Source of the DNA: Antedon mediterranea
Lineage: Eukaryota; Echinodermata; Crinoidea; Comatulida; Antedonidae
Direction: 5' to 3'
Length of the DNA: 64,000 bases
Assembly: GCF_964355755.1 (NCBI RefSeq)
Contig: NC_092672.1
Location: 14,876,501 to 14,940,500, forward strand
Shown piece after piece: positions 1 through 12,800 of this stretch. Within the stretch, counting starts at the first letter, position 1, and the number at the start of each line of letters is the position of its first letter. The translations under genes and the position numbers were made by a program. The notes beneath the pieces were generated by a model, which searched no databases, was not told the origin of the DNA, and saw only the letters and a program-made list of their open reading frames with translations.

Positions 1-780
1 TGAAATTTCTTATCAGAGGGTGCGTGTGCGTCAAATAGAATTGTTTTCCCAATGCATTGAATTGCGTGTGTTCGACCGGATCGGCGGCGGGAGGATAGGC
101 TAGGCTAGCTAGGAGCGAGTGCGTGTAATATTTTTTTCATCGAAGGCGGCGGCCGGCTAGCTCGATTATTGTGCGACTTTAATACTTTCAGTAACCTCCG
201 ATCGAGGAACGTTTTTAGCTTGATTATTAAAAGTTTACACCCCTGTATATTGATGTACTATCTATACCATGATTTACCACGCACGGCGGCCGGGATGATA
301 TTGTTTTGGTACCCTTTTGCAATGTTCGATGTTTTGTTTACTGTTTGTGTATTAATAAATGCGTTTAGGGAAATCCCCTTGCAACGAAGACAGGCGATAG
401 TTTTGCGTCTCGTCTGAGTCGTGTAAACAAATCTTCTTGACATTATTTTCTATCTAATTCAGTGGTTTTTATTGTGGTAAAACTCGGGAAGGGCACTCGC
501 GGCCAACGCAAAAAAAAGGGCAGGCCAGTAGTGGCCGTGGGTGCTATTCATTTTCGAGGGCATTGAGGCCAACTGGGAGGGCACCGACGGCACTGGCCGC
601 GGTGGCCGCGGTAAAATTCGAGGCCTGATTTGGTCCTTGCGGAAATTCATGACAGGCACAATCGCTCACATTACAATAACATAAAAAATATATAAATAAG
701 TAAAATATATATAAAACAATTAAAAAGTTGTAATATACTAATAATGATACACTATACAAAATAAACTACAAGGTGTTAAA
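1..780. other. Unassigned left-edge region without a supported gene
   Basis: Two GC-rich patches (about 60-165 and 480-640) sit in otherwise AT-rich DNA. The open frames here are short, overlap on both strands and resemble no family I recognise. The patches could be a promoter or part of a repeat. Confidence 0.3.
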
Positions 781-824
781 GAGTATTTCTCATTAAAAGC
801 ATGGATGGAAAAAGGGACGAATGA

Positions 825-1172
825 ATTAATATATCTGCTATGTAGTCACTTTCATGACCTTCACCATACATAATCTGGATGTATTAATATATCTGCTATG
901 TAGTCACTTTCATGACCTTCACCATACATAATCTGGATGTATTAATATATCTGCTATGTAGTCACTTTCATGACCTTCACCATACATAATCTGGATGAAT
1001 TAATATATCTGCTATGTAGTCACTTTCATGACCATCACCATACATAATCTGGATGTATTAATATATCTGCTATGTAGTCACTTTCATGACCTTCACCATA
1101 CATAATCTGGATGAATTAATATATCTGCTATGTAGTCACTTTCATGACCTTCACCATACATAATCTGGATGT
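825..1172. repeat. 58-bp minisatellite, six copies
   Basis: Units begin with ATTAAT at 825, 883, 941, 999, 1057 and 1115, an exact 58-bp period. Copies differ at only one or two positions (for example GATGTA versus GATGAA at the junction), so the array is young or homogenised. It lies just upstream of a LINE fragment. Confidence 0.95.
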
Positions 1173-1398
1173 TTATCATTTAGCATAATGCCTTTTGTCT
1201 TTTCTAGGACTTTTTGCGGTACATGTTACATCAATTTAGCAACAAGCCCTTTATGGTGTTCTCTCCAGTTAAGCTTGTTATCAATAGTCAAACCAACTAG
1301 ATACAATTTCAATTACATCATCATGAATCTTAACAGAAGCATGAACCCTACCAGATGCTATTCTGGGAAGAAACAAAAAATCGAAAATCCCAGCAAAA

Positions 1399-3122
1399 GT
1401 GACATATCGTGCTGAAACATTATTTGAAACTCCCACTGATAAAGCGGAAGTCATAAATTCTTATTTTAATAGTATTGGTGAAGAAATGGCAGAAAAGGCA
1501 AATGAAAACTACCCACATGTAAATCCAATAGACTACATGAATAATCATAGCATACAAAACTCCATGTTCTTTACTCCGTTAACAGAATATGACGTCAAAA
1601 CATACCTATCGGACCTGAACACAAGCAAGTCACCAGGCCATGATGATATCGGGGCAAAATACATAAATAAAAATGCTAATATATTAACTAAACCTGTTAC
1701 GTATTTAGTCAATCTATCACTCAGCACAGGAGTCTTTCCAAATAAACTTAAATTGGCAAAAACTATACCGATATACAAGAGTGGCGTTAGAGAAGATATA
1801 CAAAATTATAGGCCTATATCCATACTATCTTGTATGTCAAAGGTGTATGAACAAATTGTTTATGAACAAACATTGTCATTCCTAAATAAGTACAAAATCC
1901 GACAAAAACGACAGACAGTACGGTTTTAGATAAGGGCACTCGACAAACCACGCCCTCTTGCAGACAATTGAGAAAATATCAGTGGCAATTGACAATAAAC
2001 AGTTTGTTTACGGCGTCTTTCTCGACCTATCTAAGGCCTTTGATTCGATAAACCACAACAAACTTACTAAAAAATTACCCTATTTTGGGATCAGAGGTAT
2101 TGTACATCAATGGTTTTGCAGTTATCTAAGCGAAAGAGAAAAATTCGTAACTATTGACGGTATAAATTCCGACAAAAAGTTGATAAAATACGGTGTCCCT
2201 CAAGGATCAATCTTGGGTCCGTTATTATTCCTAATGTTTGTAAATGATATGCCATCAGTGTGTACCAGTACACAACTAATAATGTTTGCCGATGACACAA
2301 GTGTTTTCTTACAACACAACAATGTAAACGAAGCTATTGATATTATGAATAATGAATTAAAAAAATAAAATTTGTGGATTAAGGCAAACAAACTTACCAT
2401 AAATACTAAAAAGACCAAATTTATGGTTTTTAGTGGTAGAAATATTACTATTGATACATCCCATGTAAACATTTTTATTGATCAAGACGTTATCGAAAGA
2501 GTTTATCATAACAAAATTGTTAGGAGTCCTACTTGATGAAAAAATCAATTTCTTACAGCATATTAATGTAATCACTAGTAAAATTTCTGCCATTATTGGA
2601 GCTATGAATCTCTTAAAAACCATACTACCATATGAAATATTGCCCATTATTTATAAATCCCTTATCCTTCCCATCATTACATATGAAATAACTGTGTGGG
2701 GTACTGGTAGCATAAATAATTTAAATAGAATTCATGTTTTACAAAAAAAGGCCCTCCGAATAATATGTAAAGTCCACTACCTACTGTACATCCATCCTCT
2801 ACATTATTCATTAAAACTAATACCTTAAACATATTCGATCTATATGAAAAAAATGTAGCAAAATTAATGTTCCTCTACAAAAATGGAAAATTACCAGAGT
2901 AATTTGATGGATTTTTCAAAACCTTCGACTCGTATCATGATTATAACATGCGCAATAAAAACAATCTTGTAATAGATCTGAAGCATACAAATGTTGGCCG
3001 TCAAGGCTTCTCGTAATCGTATACTGGGTCTGTGTGGAACAATCTATCGGACGATATAAAACAATGTAAAAATATATCATTATTTTAAAAGAAATTAGAT
3101 TGTATTTATATTGAACGTTTAT
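1399..3122 (+). mobile_element. Decayed LINE reverse transcriptase fragment (CR1/jockey-like)
   Basis: Three frames together give the second half of a non-LTR retrotransposon ORF2. The first (1399-1929) covers the linker and RT start with NYRPISIL. The second (1958-2368) has FLDLSKAFDSINH, YGVPQGSILGPLLF and the catalytic FADDTS. The third (2478-2828) is the RT thumb with LGVLLDEKI. Beyond 2828 the usual C-terminal region (YNMRNKNN, VWNNLSDDI) is readable with stops to about 3122. Frameshifts near 1900 and 2370-2480 make it non-functional. The endonuclease half is missing, so it is 5'-truncated. It resembles the element at 16.7-21.1 kb in its RT motifs. Confidence 0.9.
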
Positions 3123-3471
3123 AAAGTATTTGTGTCAAGAAGAAAACTGTCTTATTTGCAGAGAAAAAAAGTAATCATCATTATGTATTATTATTATTAC
3201 TTACAATGTTATTAATTATATGTATAAGTTAATATAGTTTCATATTTATTATCTTGCAGTATTATAAAAAAACTGTTTTTAGTAAATTTCTATTCTTTCA
3301 TGCATACTATTAAAATAATTTGTTTTATATTTTTAAAGGGTACCACAGTTGTAAAGCTTTGCTTGTTCGTGGTTGCCCTACTCCTATTCATATTATTGCA
3401 TTTGTTTTAAAATTGTTAAGTTAAAAATTATGATTTGGAATAAAGTGAAGGAAATTCAAGATTTACTATAC
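3123..3471. other. AT-rich spacer, nothing recognised
   Basis: Probably the 3' flank or UTR of the preceding LINE fragment. No coding frame or repeat structure is clear. Confidence 0.3.
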
Positions 3472-3665
3472 TCAACAATAATTTCTTTTGTTTTCTTGCA
3501 TCAGTCCTACAATTACTGTGTCATCTGCATATTTAAGCAAATAGGTATTCGGGTAATGGGATTTACAATCGTTAGTATAGTACATACAACAGAGGTGATA
3601 AACAACAACCTTGAGGAGAACCAACATCTTTGGTAATAACATCAGATAGACCATTAGATACCTTA
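3472..3665 (-). mobile_element. Short reverse transcriptase fragment
   Basis: On the minus strand, one frame reads VGSPQGCCLSPLLYVLY and an adjacent frame continues YTNDC...YLLKYADDTVIVG. These are the consecutive RT palm motifs of a non-LTR element, split by one frameshift. The motif style matches the LINE at 25.3-27.8 kb rather than the 1.4-kb fragment. Only about 65 residues survive. Confidence 0.8.
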
Positions 3666-5436
3666 TTAACATGCTGTTCCCTTAAATATAGGAACTTTTA
3701 CTAATCCAGGAAATTAATTATAGATTAACCACAAGTTTCTGAATTAAGAAAGACTACTACTAGCCCTACTAACTAGGCCTAGCGGCTAGCCTAGCTAGGC
3801 CTATACCTACTAGCCTAGCCAGCCTAGTAGGTAGGCCTAGGCCTATCCTAATAATCAATTTACAATTACCTTGTAAGTTGTAAGTTGTTGGGAGTAGTTC
3901 TCGGATTCCTATTTCTCAATTCCTCAATATCAATCAAGAACTGCAATTTCCGCAAATAAATTACAAGTTTGAGCTAAGCCAAACCTAGTGTAGTGGCCTT
4001 ATACACTATAGAGCAGCCTATTATACACCCAAGACTCGACTTATGATGGTGGATGTCAAAATGTTCTTATTCTTGTTTCCTTCCACCACTTCCTTTTCCC
4101 CTCACACACACACACCACACACAAAATTCGACTTCCGGTCGGTTGGTTTTTGATCATAACTGAATCTGTAGAGGGCGCCTATGGAAAGCCAAACCCGCCA
4201 AAAATACATAATACACACCACCATCCACCAGTAATTCATTATACAAAATTCGAACCATCCAATCTTATTTCATGCAGGTGTTTATTTATGAATCTCTTTG
4301 ATTTATTTATGTGATTTTATTTATATTTAGTACAGGAAAGTAGGGTCCTACAGAAAGTTCAGTTATCATTAATGGATCTATTTTTCTCTCCATAGTAACA
4401 TAATTATATGCAGGCCTTATTAATACGAATTAAAAACAATCGTTCTAACTAGAGATCCACGTTGCAGAATACTACTATTTCTATAGATCTTGGGACAAAT
4501 TAATTTTAAACATGAATGATATGTTACAACATGACCAATTGTCTTCATTATAGTTTGTGTTGTCGTAGTGTTATGATTGAGAGAAACTGGCTTTAGAATA
4601 CATTGAGTACAAATTGACGGGGTTAGTTGTATTGGACTCATCTATCCTCCAGAGTACTATTCGTACTTGTAAACATTGTGTAAAAATACTTTTTAAAGAA
4701 GCGCTGAATTATGTGATAAAAAAAAAATGGATGGAAAAGTAAACGTCGGTAAACTTGTGGCAGGATTTGTTGTATATGCATATGTTGCGGCACAGTTAAA
4801 TGTGAAACTGATTTTGCTATTAGAAAATGTAAAATGTTTCTCCTGTTTCGCTATTGGAACTTTTTCGCTATTGGTTAGTATATTTCTTTATTTGTAGTAT
4901 TTGCTTATTTATTTTATTCCTTTATATTCTTATATTTTGAGTAGTTCGTTCATTTATCATTGTTCTTCCTTTCAAAATATATTTCTGTGTAGGGACCGAG
5001 ATTTATTAAGAGCTGTAGCCTTTTTGTGATTTGTATGGATTGATTTTGCGGCAGCTGGCTACAGTAGTTTATTTACTTTGTGTTCGAGCTTATTATGCTG
5101 TAATGTCGACGGGTCATGAAAATATTGTCTTTTAATGACGTTATGTTCATTTCTATGTCTTCCGATAATGTTTTTGTCACTATATGTGGACAAATAACAG
5201 ACATTTTGAACTGCACATTTTAGTGGTCTTTATTCCACAAGGTAATATTCGTTTTGTAAGGAGTTGGACATTTATCATCAATAATGTTTATTATCAAACG
5301 TGATGTAACTATATAAAATATGCATTATAAATGTAATCTTTTTCGTAAAAATGTCCTCCTGTCTTGCGCAAAGCTTTTTCAAAAAGCAACGAGAATCGGT
5401 GCAGTCTAGATATTTTGAGTTATTGTAACTTATAAT
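3666..5436. other. No gene seen; AGGCCTA-rich patch and short CA repeat
   Basis: Positions 3765-3850 are dense in CTAGGC/AGGCCTA words and locally self-complementary. A short CA repeat lies near 4105-4125. Nothing else is recognisable. Confidence 0.4.
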
Positions 5437-5605
5437 TACCTCCGCCAAGGAAGTTATGTTTCACCCTTGTATGTTTGTGTGTGTGTGTGTGTGTGTGTGT
5501 CTGTGAACAGCCTGGAGGCCACAGTTTTTATCCGATTCTCACGAAATTTGGCAACAAGGATCTATGCCCCAAAAGCTCGGACGAGAATACGATTCTATAA
5601 AGCAT
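5437..5605 (+). mobile_element. 5' part of a Helentron-like non-autonomous element
   Basis: Begins ACCTCCGCCAAGGAAG and is followed by a GT-rich tract and a body similar in style to the copies at 13919 and 8418. The 3' hairpin is not seen, so this copy is truncated. Confidence 0.5.
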
Positions 5606-6350
5606 AGAAATGGGTTTATTATTTATTAAAATATATAAATATGCGAAATAATGTATGCGAATTTAAATGTACTATCAGTAATCCGTGCTCGGCCGCGCGG
5701 TCTTTTCTGCCTTAATATTTACTTTGCATGTATAATAAAAGCGCACACTGATAAAAGTACTTTGACAAATTATCAAAACAAAAACAAATTGTATCAAGCA
5801 TAAAATTCGGAACTATTTTATGGCCATTGATTTTGTTATATACACTATCCCTTCACTTTAAAATATCTGTAAGCTAAAATATGATAATACTGGATATGAA
5901 ACTTTAGACTTTACTTTTGACTCTTCAGATTTTTTTACGAAAATAAAAGACGCTAAACAAAAATTGTGTTGTGAATTAGTTAGATGATGCGCGCAAACAC
6001 TAACGAAAGTATAAAATACCACACTATATTATTTTGGGTGTTTTTCGTGGGGTATTAATTATTTGATACATATACAATAAAAAAAAATGGACATAAATCG
6101 AATGAAACACATTGCTGCGGAACACGAATTGTTAAGTTGTTTTCATGTTCAACAATGTATCAAACCATATCGCCGGCCCGCCTGGGGATGATTGTATTAT
6201 CATAAAGCGCAATATATATGGATGGACTTGTGTGAATATTAATCTAGGATGTGCTTAAGAAAGTGACGTCTGTTAATATAAATCAGCAGATTAAAACATT
6301 TAATGATAAAATATAAATATGAATTAAGTTATAGAATTAAGATATGAGTA
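5606..6350. other. No gene or repeat recognised
   Basis: AT-rich sequence with only short open frames. Confidence 0.3.
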
Positions 6351-7062
6351 CAGGGGCGGTCGCAGAACTATTTAAGGGGATTGCCCAGTCTTCAGAGGGC
6401 CGTAGATTATTTGCGCCACAGGCCCCACCCTAGATGGCCGGAAATGTACGCTCGCACGTAAAATTCACGATAAATAGAAATGACACTCTATATCATAGCA
6501 AACAGATCGTATCACGCCTGTTATTTACGCTGGTAAACACAAGCGAAAAACAATAGGATAACATTTTTTGGTAGGTACTTCCGGTAATTTAATAAATTCT
6601 AGAAATTAAAATCAATGAATACAAATTAATTATTATCAATCAATAATTAAAACAATTTTGAAAAAAATGTGAAGCTCAGTGAAAAAAATATTATTTTGAA
6701 ATAAATGCTACATCAAGTCAGTAAATTTTCATTTATCTACGATAAACTGGGTAGGCCTACAACCACTATCGAAATTTGCAGAAAGAAGCAATCAAACACT
6801 GTTTTTTCAAAGTTCGGAACGTCCGTAATTATTAAATATTACGGAAATTCGCCCAAATATTACGGACGTAAGGAAACGAAGATACATTGGCCTATACTAT
6901 AGTCTTTTCCAACCCTGGACTTCTATAACGTTAATAATAGTTAATATATAATATGATGAAATGGTATCTAAATTTCAATTTTGTGGCAGAAAAAAACATT
7001 TAGTATGAAATTAAGGGTGTTGCTCGGGCAACTGGGAAATAGGCCTACCCCTGCGTTCGCAA
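6351..7062 (-). mobile_element. hAT-like non-autonomous element, copy 1
   Basis: One end reads CAGGGGCGGTCGCAG and the other is its approximate complement (CCCCTGCGTTCGC, ending near 7060). CAGGG-type termini are usual for hAT transposons. The body is the reverse complement of 33488-34540, sharing GGGCGAATTTCCGTAAT-type sequence and the CTACGGCCCTCTGA block. It has no transposase frame. Confidence 0.7.
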
Positions 7063-7239
7063 TAATAAAACGGACTTTAAAATCAACACAAAAAGTGCAC
7101 TCTCGAAAAACTGTGTACATGAGGTTATTATTATCAAATAATGTGCATGCATGAGCGATTTTCAATTGATCAATTGCGTTGATTCCTCCCCAACTAATAA
7201 ACTTTGATTATTATTAGCATGACCCCAAATTGACGGCGG

Positions 7240-7323
7240 AATTAAGTGTGTGACTTTGTGTGTCGTCGTCGCCGTGACAACAGTCAGTGAGTTTAGGGGG
7301 GATGATACAACAAGTACGGACGG
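7240..7323 (+). other. Candidate 5' UTR exon of the centrin-like gene
   Basis: A locally CpG-rich stretch ends ACG|GTGAGT, a strong donor at 7324. A fitting acceptor (TTTATAAAG) ends at 9739, 12 bases before the gene 1 start codon. The pairing is inference; no transcript evidence is available. Confidence 0.25.
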
Positions 7324-7489
7324 TGAGTATCCCAGTATCAGTCAGTGGATCCGTATCAGTACCCTACCTAGCTAGGCTAGGTTTATCTTTAAAAAAAGCA
7401 GTTAGGCCTAGCGAGTATATATGCTAGCAGGCCTACTTCTACTACTACTAAATAATCTAGCGTAGCCTAAAGGGCCTAGAATGGGTCCT

Positions 7490-8415
7490 CCTGATTGACA
7501 GACGATCGGGGCCAAAGACGATCAGGGCCAGACGATCGGGATTTTTAAGACGATCGGGTACAAACTCGTGCGGACGTTCGGGGCTAACTTTAATGTGGAC
7601 GTTCGGGCTCAACGATGAGTTGCGTTAAGTTGACAGATTCAACGATTTGACAGGAAAAGGGGGTAAAAATTAACGTTTAAAATTGTTAAAATCTTCAAAC
7701 GTTAAAGTTGAACAGAGTTCTGATATTTAAAAAAAAACAAGTGTACCGTATACTATTGTCAAATTAAATTATAATATTAAACCAATTAAATTTAAATGTT
7801 TGTCTTTAGTGTAAGCCTATTAAGATACCAACGAAAGCATGTCCTAGGCTGGGTTGAAGCATAAAAACCTGTAACTTTTTCAATTTTCACGCGGACCCGG
7901 CTGTGGCCGGCCTTAGTTTTGCAACACTTCACGTCTGCATGTCGCAGCAACGCTCGAGAGAACCAAGAAACTATGAACGATCGCGTGAAAATGTGTAAAT
8001 ATTAGCGGTCCGACTCGATCATCGTCATCGCTATTTTATTTTCAACGATTTTAAACTCAACGCAACTTAACGTCAACAGGAAAACAGGCTTTACTATGGT
8101 GGCATGGACAATCAGGCCAATAGAATTAGACGATCGGCCCATTAATCATTATAAAAATAAAGGAAAGAAGAACACGAAAACGAATGAATTTATAGGCCTA
8201 ATTGTTCACCAATGGCATAAAATAAATTAAGGGTGTTCTTTCCACAAGTTTGTGATACAAATGTAATAAACTGTGTAAATGTACATTTCGATACTCATTT
8301 ATTTGTTTTGCCGAGAACTCAATTATAAACTATAATGGAAAATGGATTTACAAACGCTATCGGGCCCAACTTTGTGGACGTTCGGACCCAACGCCTAAGA
8401 CGATTGGGCCAAACA
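7490..8415. repeat. Inverted-repeat element with AGACGATCGGG motif repeats
   Basis: Copies of AGACGATCGGG and GGACGTTCGG occur at 7500-7610 and again at 8130-8405. Inside them an inverted pair, GTTGCGTTAAGTTGAC near 7620 and its near-complement near 8055, brackets the middle. No coding frame is present. The architecture matches a foldback-type non-autonomous DNA element. Confidence 0.55.
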
Positions 8416-8417
8416 TA

Positions 8418-9022
8418 GCAGCAAAAAGTAATTACACAATCTTTCCCAAAATGAAAATACAGATAGATATGTGTTCAAGGACCACTCCATTAAATTTTGG
8501 AGGCCATTCGGACCACGGTCCTAATTCTGGATCACTTTTTAGAATTATTTTCAGACCTGCTAGTGTTAAAAGATAGGACAGAATTTTCAAAAGCCGGTGA
8601 GCAGTCTCAAGTAACAAGTAAATTAAAATTGCATTTTCTCAAGAACTACAGTACTTGTCCAAAAAACTTCATTTTTGTTCAAGAGGCAAGAGTTATAATT
8701 TGTAGTTTGTAATTTTAAAACATAATTTAATTAGATTTAATGTACACTTTTTTGATGCGAGTAGTTTAAAAAACCCATTTCTTTTCAAATTACATCGTTT
8801 GTTTTTCGCGTTGCTGTTCTATTGTTAGTCAACTGAAGCTATTGTTAGTTCAAAGGCTGGTTACATAACCATTACACCAAACTCGCATACACATGCTTGT
8901 AGTGAAATTAGCCTAAATCACACACAGCATTAAGACACACACAATTTTTCAGGAGACTAAATTAAATATGTAGAAGAATTTTACAGTTGGCGGAGGCATG
9001 CACTCTCGGAGTGGCTTTCTAG
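8418..9022 (+). mobile_element. Helentron-like non-autonomous element (5'-truncated)
   Basis: The 3' end has TTGGCGGAGG, then a small hairpin (GCACTCTCGGAGTGGC) and CTAG at 9019-9022, matching Helitron/Helentron 3' ends (hairpin plus CTRR). The body aligns with 13919-14100 and with the reverse complement of 55636-57150. At 8931-8933 it carries the uninterrupted TAA site that holds a transposon in the 55.7-kb copy. Confidence 0.65.
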
Positions 9023-9319
9023 TTTGAATCTATTATAGCTCCTCAGGATGAACTGTGACCCCCAATTTTGTTATCTTATTATGGAAGTGAATAAGTTGTT
9101 GATGTGAATTCATGTAAAATGTTTACCTCTCAGGTGTTGTGATGTATGGCAACACAAATGTAAAATATAGGATATTTGTCTCTTTTGTCATAGCTCATCA
9201 CATTTAATAGAACGCATCTCGCTTCTTTATACCTCAATTTCTCCCAGATTTTTATATTTGTTTGCTCAATCAATTATCTTGTAATTATAGTAGTTACAAT
9301 AGTCTTTTTCTTCATCTTT

Positions 9320-9485
9320 ATTAGTTATCCGCTACAGTACAAGCAGATAACTCCTTGTAATCTTCTTGTTTCTTTTTCTGTTTTTAGTTATACGCTAAGT
9401 AGCGGATAACTCCTTGTAACTGTCCTGTTTATCATCTTTTTATTTGGTTATTCGCAACTTTTGTTGCGGATAACCCTTGTGATTG
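9320..9485. repeat. Three imperfect repeats with GCGGATAACTCCTTGTAA core
   Basis: Units near 9330, 9390 and 9445 each contain TTATCCGCT/AGCGGATAA-type inverted words followed by CTTGTAA. The same words recur at 62.2-62.57 kb, so both are probably pieces of one inverted-repeat element family. Confidence 0.6.
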
Positions 9486-9751
9486 TCAGGAATTTTTTTT
9501 TCCATATTTATTCTTTCTTTCCATGATTTCTGTACGCAGCATATCCCTATTGCTTGTAAACTAACTTTGTATTACTTGGTAAAAAGATTGACTTTGAAGT
9601 GCAGATGTGCAGATGCAGATGTGCAGCAAACTTTGTTATATGACATTAGAGTCAAGGAAACTTTTTGAAACTACCAATTTAATTAGTATATTGGCTTTCA
9701 TTTTTGGAAGTAATAAACGTGATGTTTTTTTTTATAAAGAGATGTTAAACA

Positions 9752-9880
9752 ATGCCTAGGACAAGGTTAAAAAAGAAGTCATCTCAGTCTCAAAAGAATG
9801 AAGAGAAGGAAGACCCAATTCCTCCAGCTGCTGAAAGGTTAGAAGCTGTACAAGATCTAAGCAGGTCCAATAAGGAAACT
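9752..9880 (+). CDS. Centrin-like gene, coding exon 1
   Basis: Codes for residues 1-43, the basic/acidic N-terminal tail. It ends in phase 0 at ACT|GTATGT. Confidence 0.85.
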
Positions 9881-12800
9881 GTATGTCACTAACAATAACA
9901 TCATTTTGGCAGTATTATGTATAAAATTTTATAAATATGAAGAACCTAAATTATTCAAAATGAATATGTCATAGAAAGTTTTATAATTATAAGATATTTT
10001 AATTGATAATAATGTGTTTTTACTTATTGTAGTTAAATACAATTCTAACAGAAGAAAAGATAGGTGAGGATACAAAGATATTTATGGGTTACAAGGTATC
10101 AAGAACAGTGCTAACTGAGCTGACGCCCCATGAGATCAGGGACCTAAAGAATGTTTTTGAGGTTTTTGCGGATGAAAGCAAGTAAGTTTTTATACTTTAT
10201 ATTCCCATGTATATTAGTGCATTTATTTATTTAGTTTTCAATTCACAGTATTGGCTAAACATTCACTTATCACTAAAGCCTAGTCTACACCGGCAAACTT
10301 GAGCAACCAACTTTCGTTTCATATGAGTTTGCAAACAAAAAGTTGGTAAAGATTGACAGTGTTATACAGTACTTTTAAGCTATTAAACCTATCTGTTGTT
10401 TATCTACAATAATGAACACACTTCACATATTATTTTTTATCAACTTGATCAAGTATTCTTACATGTACTTTGTATAAAGTACAATTATGTACAGTAGGAA
10501 AACATCTGACCAAAACTAAGCGAACTGACTATACGTTATAAAGTAAACGACTTAATATCTTTGAGTATTTGCTTTAATGCTGTTTCTTGCAAGGTCTGGT
10601 TAAAGTTTATATTCCAGTGCCAGTTGTTTTAAGTAGTAGATCAGGATATGTTACTAATTCAGAGTAACTATAGACCTATTGCTGTATTACTGTATTACTA
10701 TTATCCAAGGTTTTTTAATCTGTTACTGCAGTAACTCATTGGAATCTCATTGGAATCTCATTATTATCAATTTGCGTTTAAAGCAAACATTGTAATAATA
10801 CATGAACAGTATCTTGGTTTTGAAACATATAGACTACTACAATGCCCGAGTGGACTGGAATAAAAAAGACATTTTAAAAAGGAGGCACAGGCTGGTAAAT
10901 AGATAAATATTTTTTTTAGTACTTTCAAACTTTCATATAATGCATGAACATTAAAAGAAAAAAACAGACAGTCAATTAAATATAGCCAGCCAAAATTTAA
11001 GAAATAGCAAATAATTTTTTTTGTTTTCAAATTTTTAGTGAATTCATTTTTCTAAATTATATTTTGATTCAATAAAATTGATTAGGTCTTTCACCATAAG
11101 TTACAGTTACACTTGTTGTTAATAAATAATGTTTTAATTCTAACCACAAAGTCGAAAAAATGGCTTAAAAATACATTAAACAAGAAATATTTCTTACAAA
11201 AAACGCTGCTCGCTTATTGACGTAACAGTTTTAAAGATATATTGTCCCTCTGAAAAATATTGTTTATTCAGTCATTTTATTGTCACATAATAGTTATTTT
11301 ACCTGAAAAAATGTAATTAAAAGCAAAAAATACTTCAATTGTCTGTGGTTTTTGAGTTATAATTAAACGTTTCTTTTCTCTTTCTATAATGTGAATTTTG
11401 TTACAGAAGTGAATAACTTTGATATGAAACAGACTCAATTTAGTTTATTTATTGCTAAGGTCAAGTCTGGGGGTCACTTCAAGTGTGAAGTATCATATTA
11501 CAAACAAAAACTTTCATGGACTGTTTTGATAATAATTCAATGATTATCTGACAGCGAAATACAGTATTATCATGGGACTCATAAATACCAGAAATGCAGC
11601 TGCTACCTATAAATTATAGTGGAGTTTCCATTTTAACAAAAATGTCAAAGTGTAGTACTATAACTGCTGCTTGATTTCATCTAATTAATGAGTCATCTCG
11701 TGTGACGTACCGGGCTAGAGCAGCAGCGTGAAAAAATATGACATATTAGTACCCTTAACAATAGACTAAATAGTTTGAATCAACAGCTGCCAATGGAGTA
11801 CATTATTTAAATCACCTTATAGTTATGCTCCCTCAGTTGCTGGTATTTTAAAAGTGTTCTCATGAGAATGATGGTATGTTGATATTGAATAATTTTGGTT
11901 TGTGCGCTTGTAAGCAGCCTCCAACAATCAGCTCTTAAAAATACATATTTATTCTCTGTATTTGATAATTATCCTGTATTGCAAATAGAAGTATTCAAGC
12001 AAGCAAGTCTATGGAAGTTGTCAGTGGAAAGTGTTTTTTATAAAAAAGACCTCAGAAAAGTAGAAATTGAAGGATATTTTGATGACCAAGTGCTAGCCCA
12101 GTGAAAGTGTACAACAATATTGAATACCCTGGCAGAAGCAATCTCAGTGTGAACATGCAACTAGCCTAACACCAGCCTAGCTTGTTCCACTACATGTCTG
12201 ACTAATCATCATTGTTATGCTAATGAGGAGTTCATGCATGAACAGTACTACAACAATAGATGGCTTACAGCCTACTGAAGCTACTGATGTTGTTGTCTTC
12301 TCCAAAAGTATCGAAGAGGCACAACGCGTCCTCGCTAATATTGCGTCAAACGTGTAAACGGTTCGGCCTTGCAGTATCTCTGAAGAAGACAAAAACACAG
12401 GTTTTTGGAAATGAAGTACTCGCAGATCAGAGCTCTCTTGTGAAGATTCATCATGAGAAAATTGAGAATGTTAGAGACTTTGTTTACCTACCTGTAGGAC
12501 ACATTACCAACACAGAAGAATGCTGCTTTACTGAGCGTCGCGCATCATTAGCTAATGCAAAATTTCAAGAAATGAGGAACGTGTTGAAAGACTGTAAAGT
12601 AAATATGTATACCAGAAAGAAAATTATGGAGAGTTGTGTAAGATCAAGATTAGTGTATGCAACACAAGCCTGTTACCCAAAAGAAGCTGAAATAAAGAAA
12701 TTGGAGACATGTTGGTACTATTGTGACCCATGGATCAAATTAAGCAATCTCCTTCATTGCGATCCTAGTCAAGCTAAGAAGCTAACCCAGTCAAGGAAGC

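Noticed and set aside
169-417. 82-codon frame near the left edge
   Set aside because: No recognisable motif, no splice context and an opposite-strand frame over much of it.
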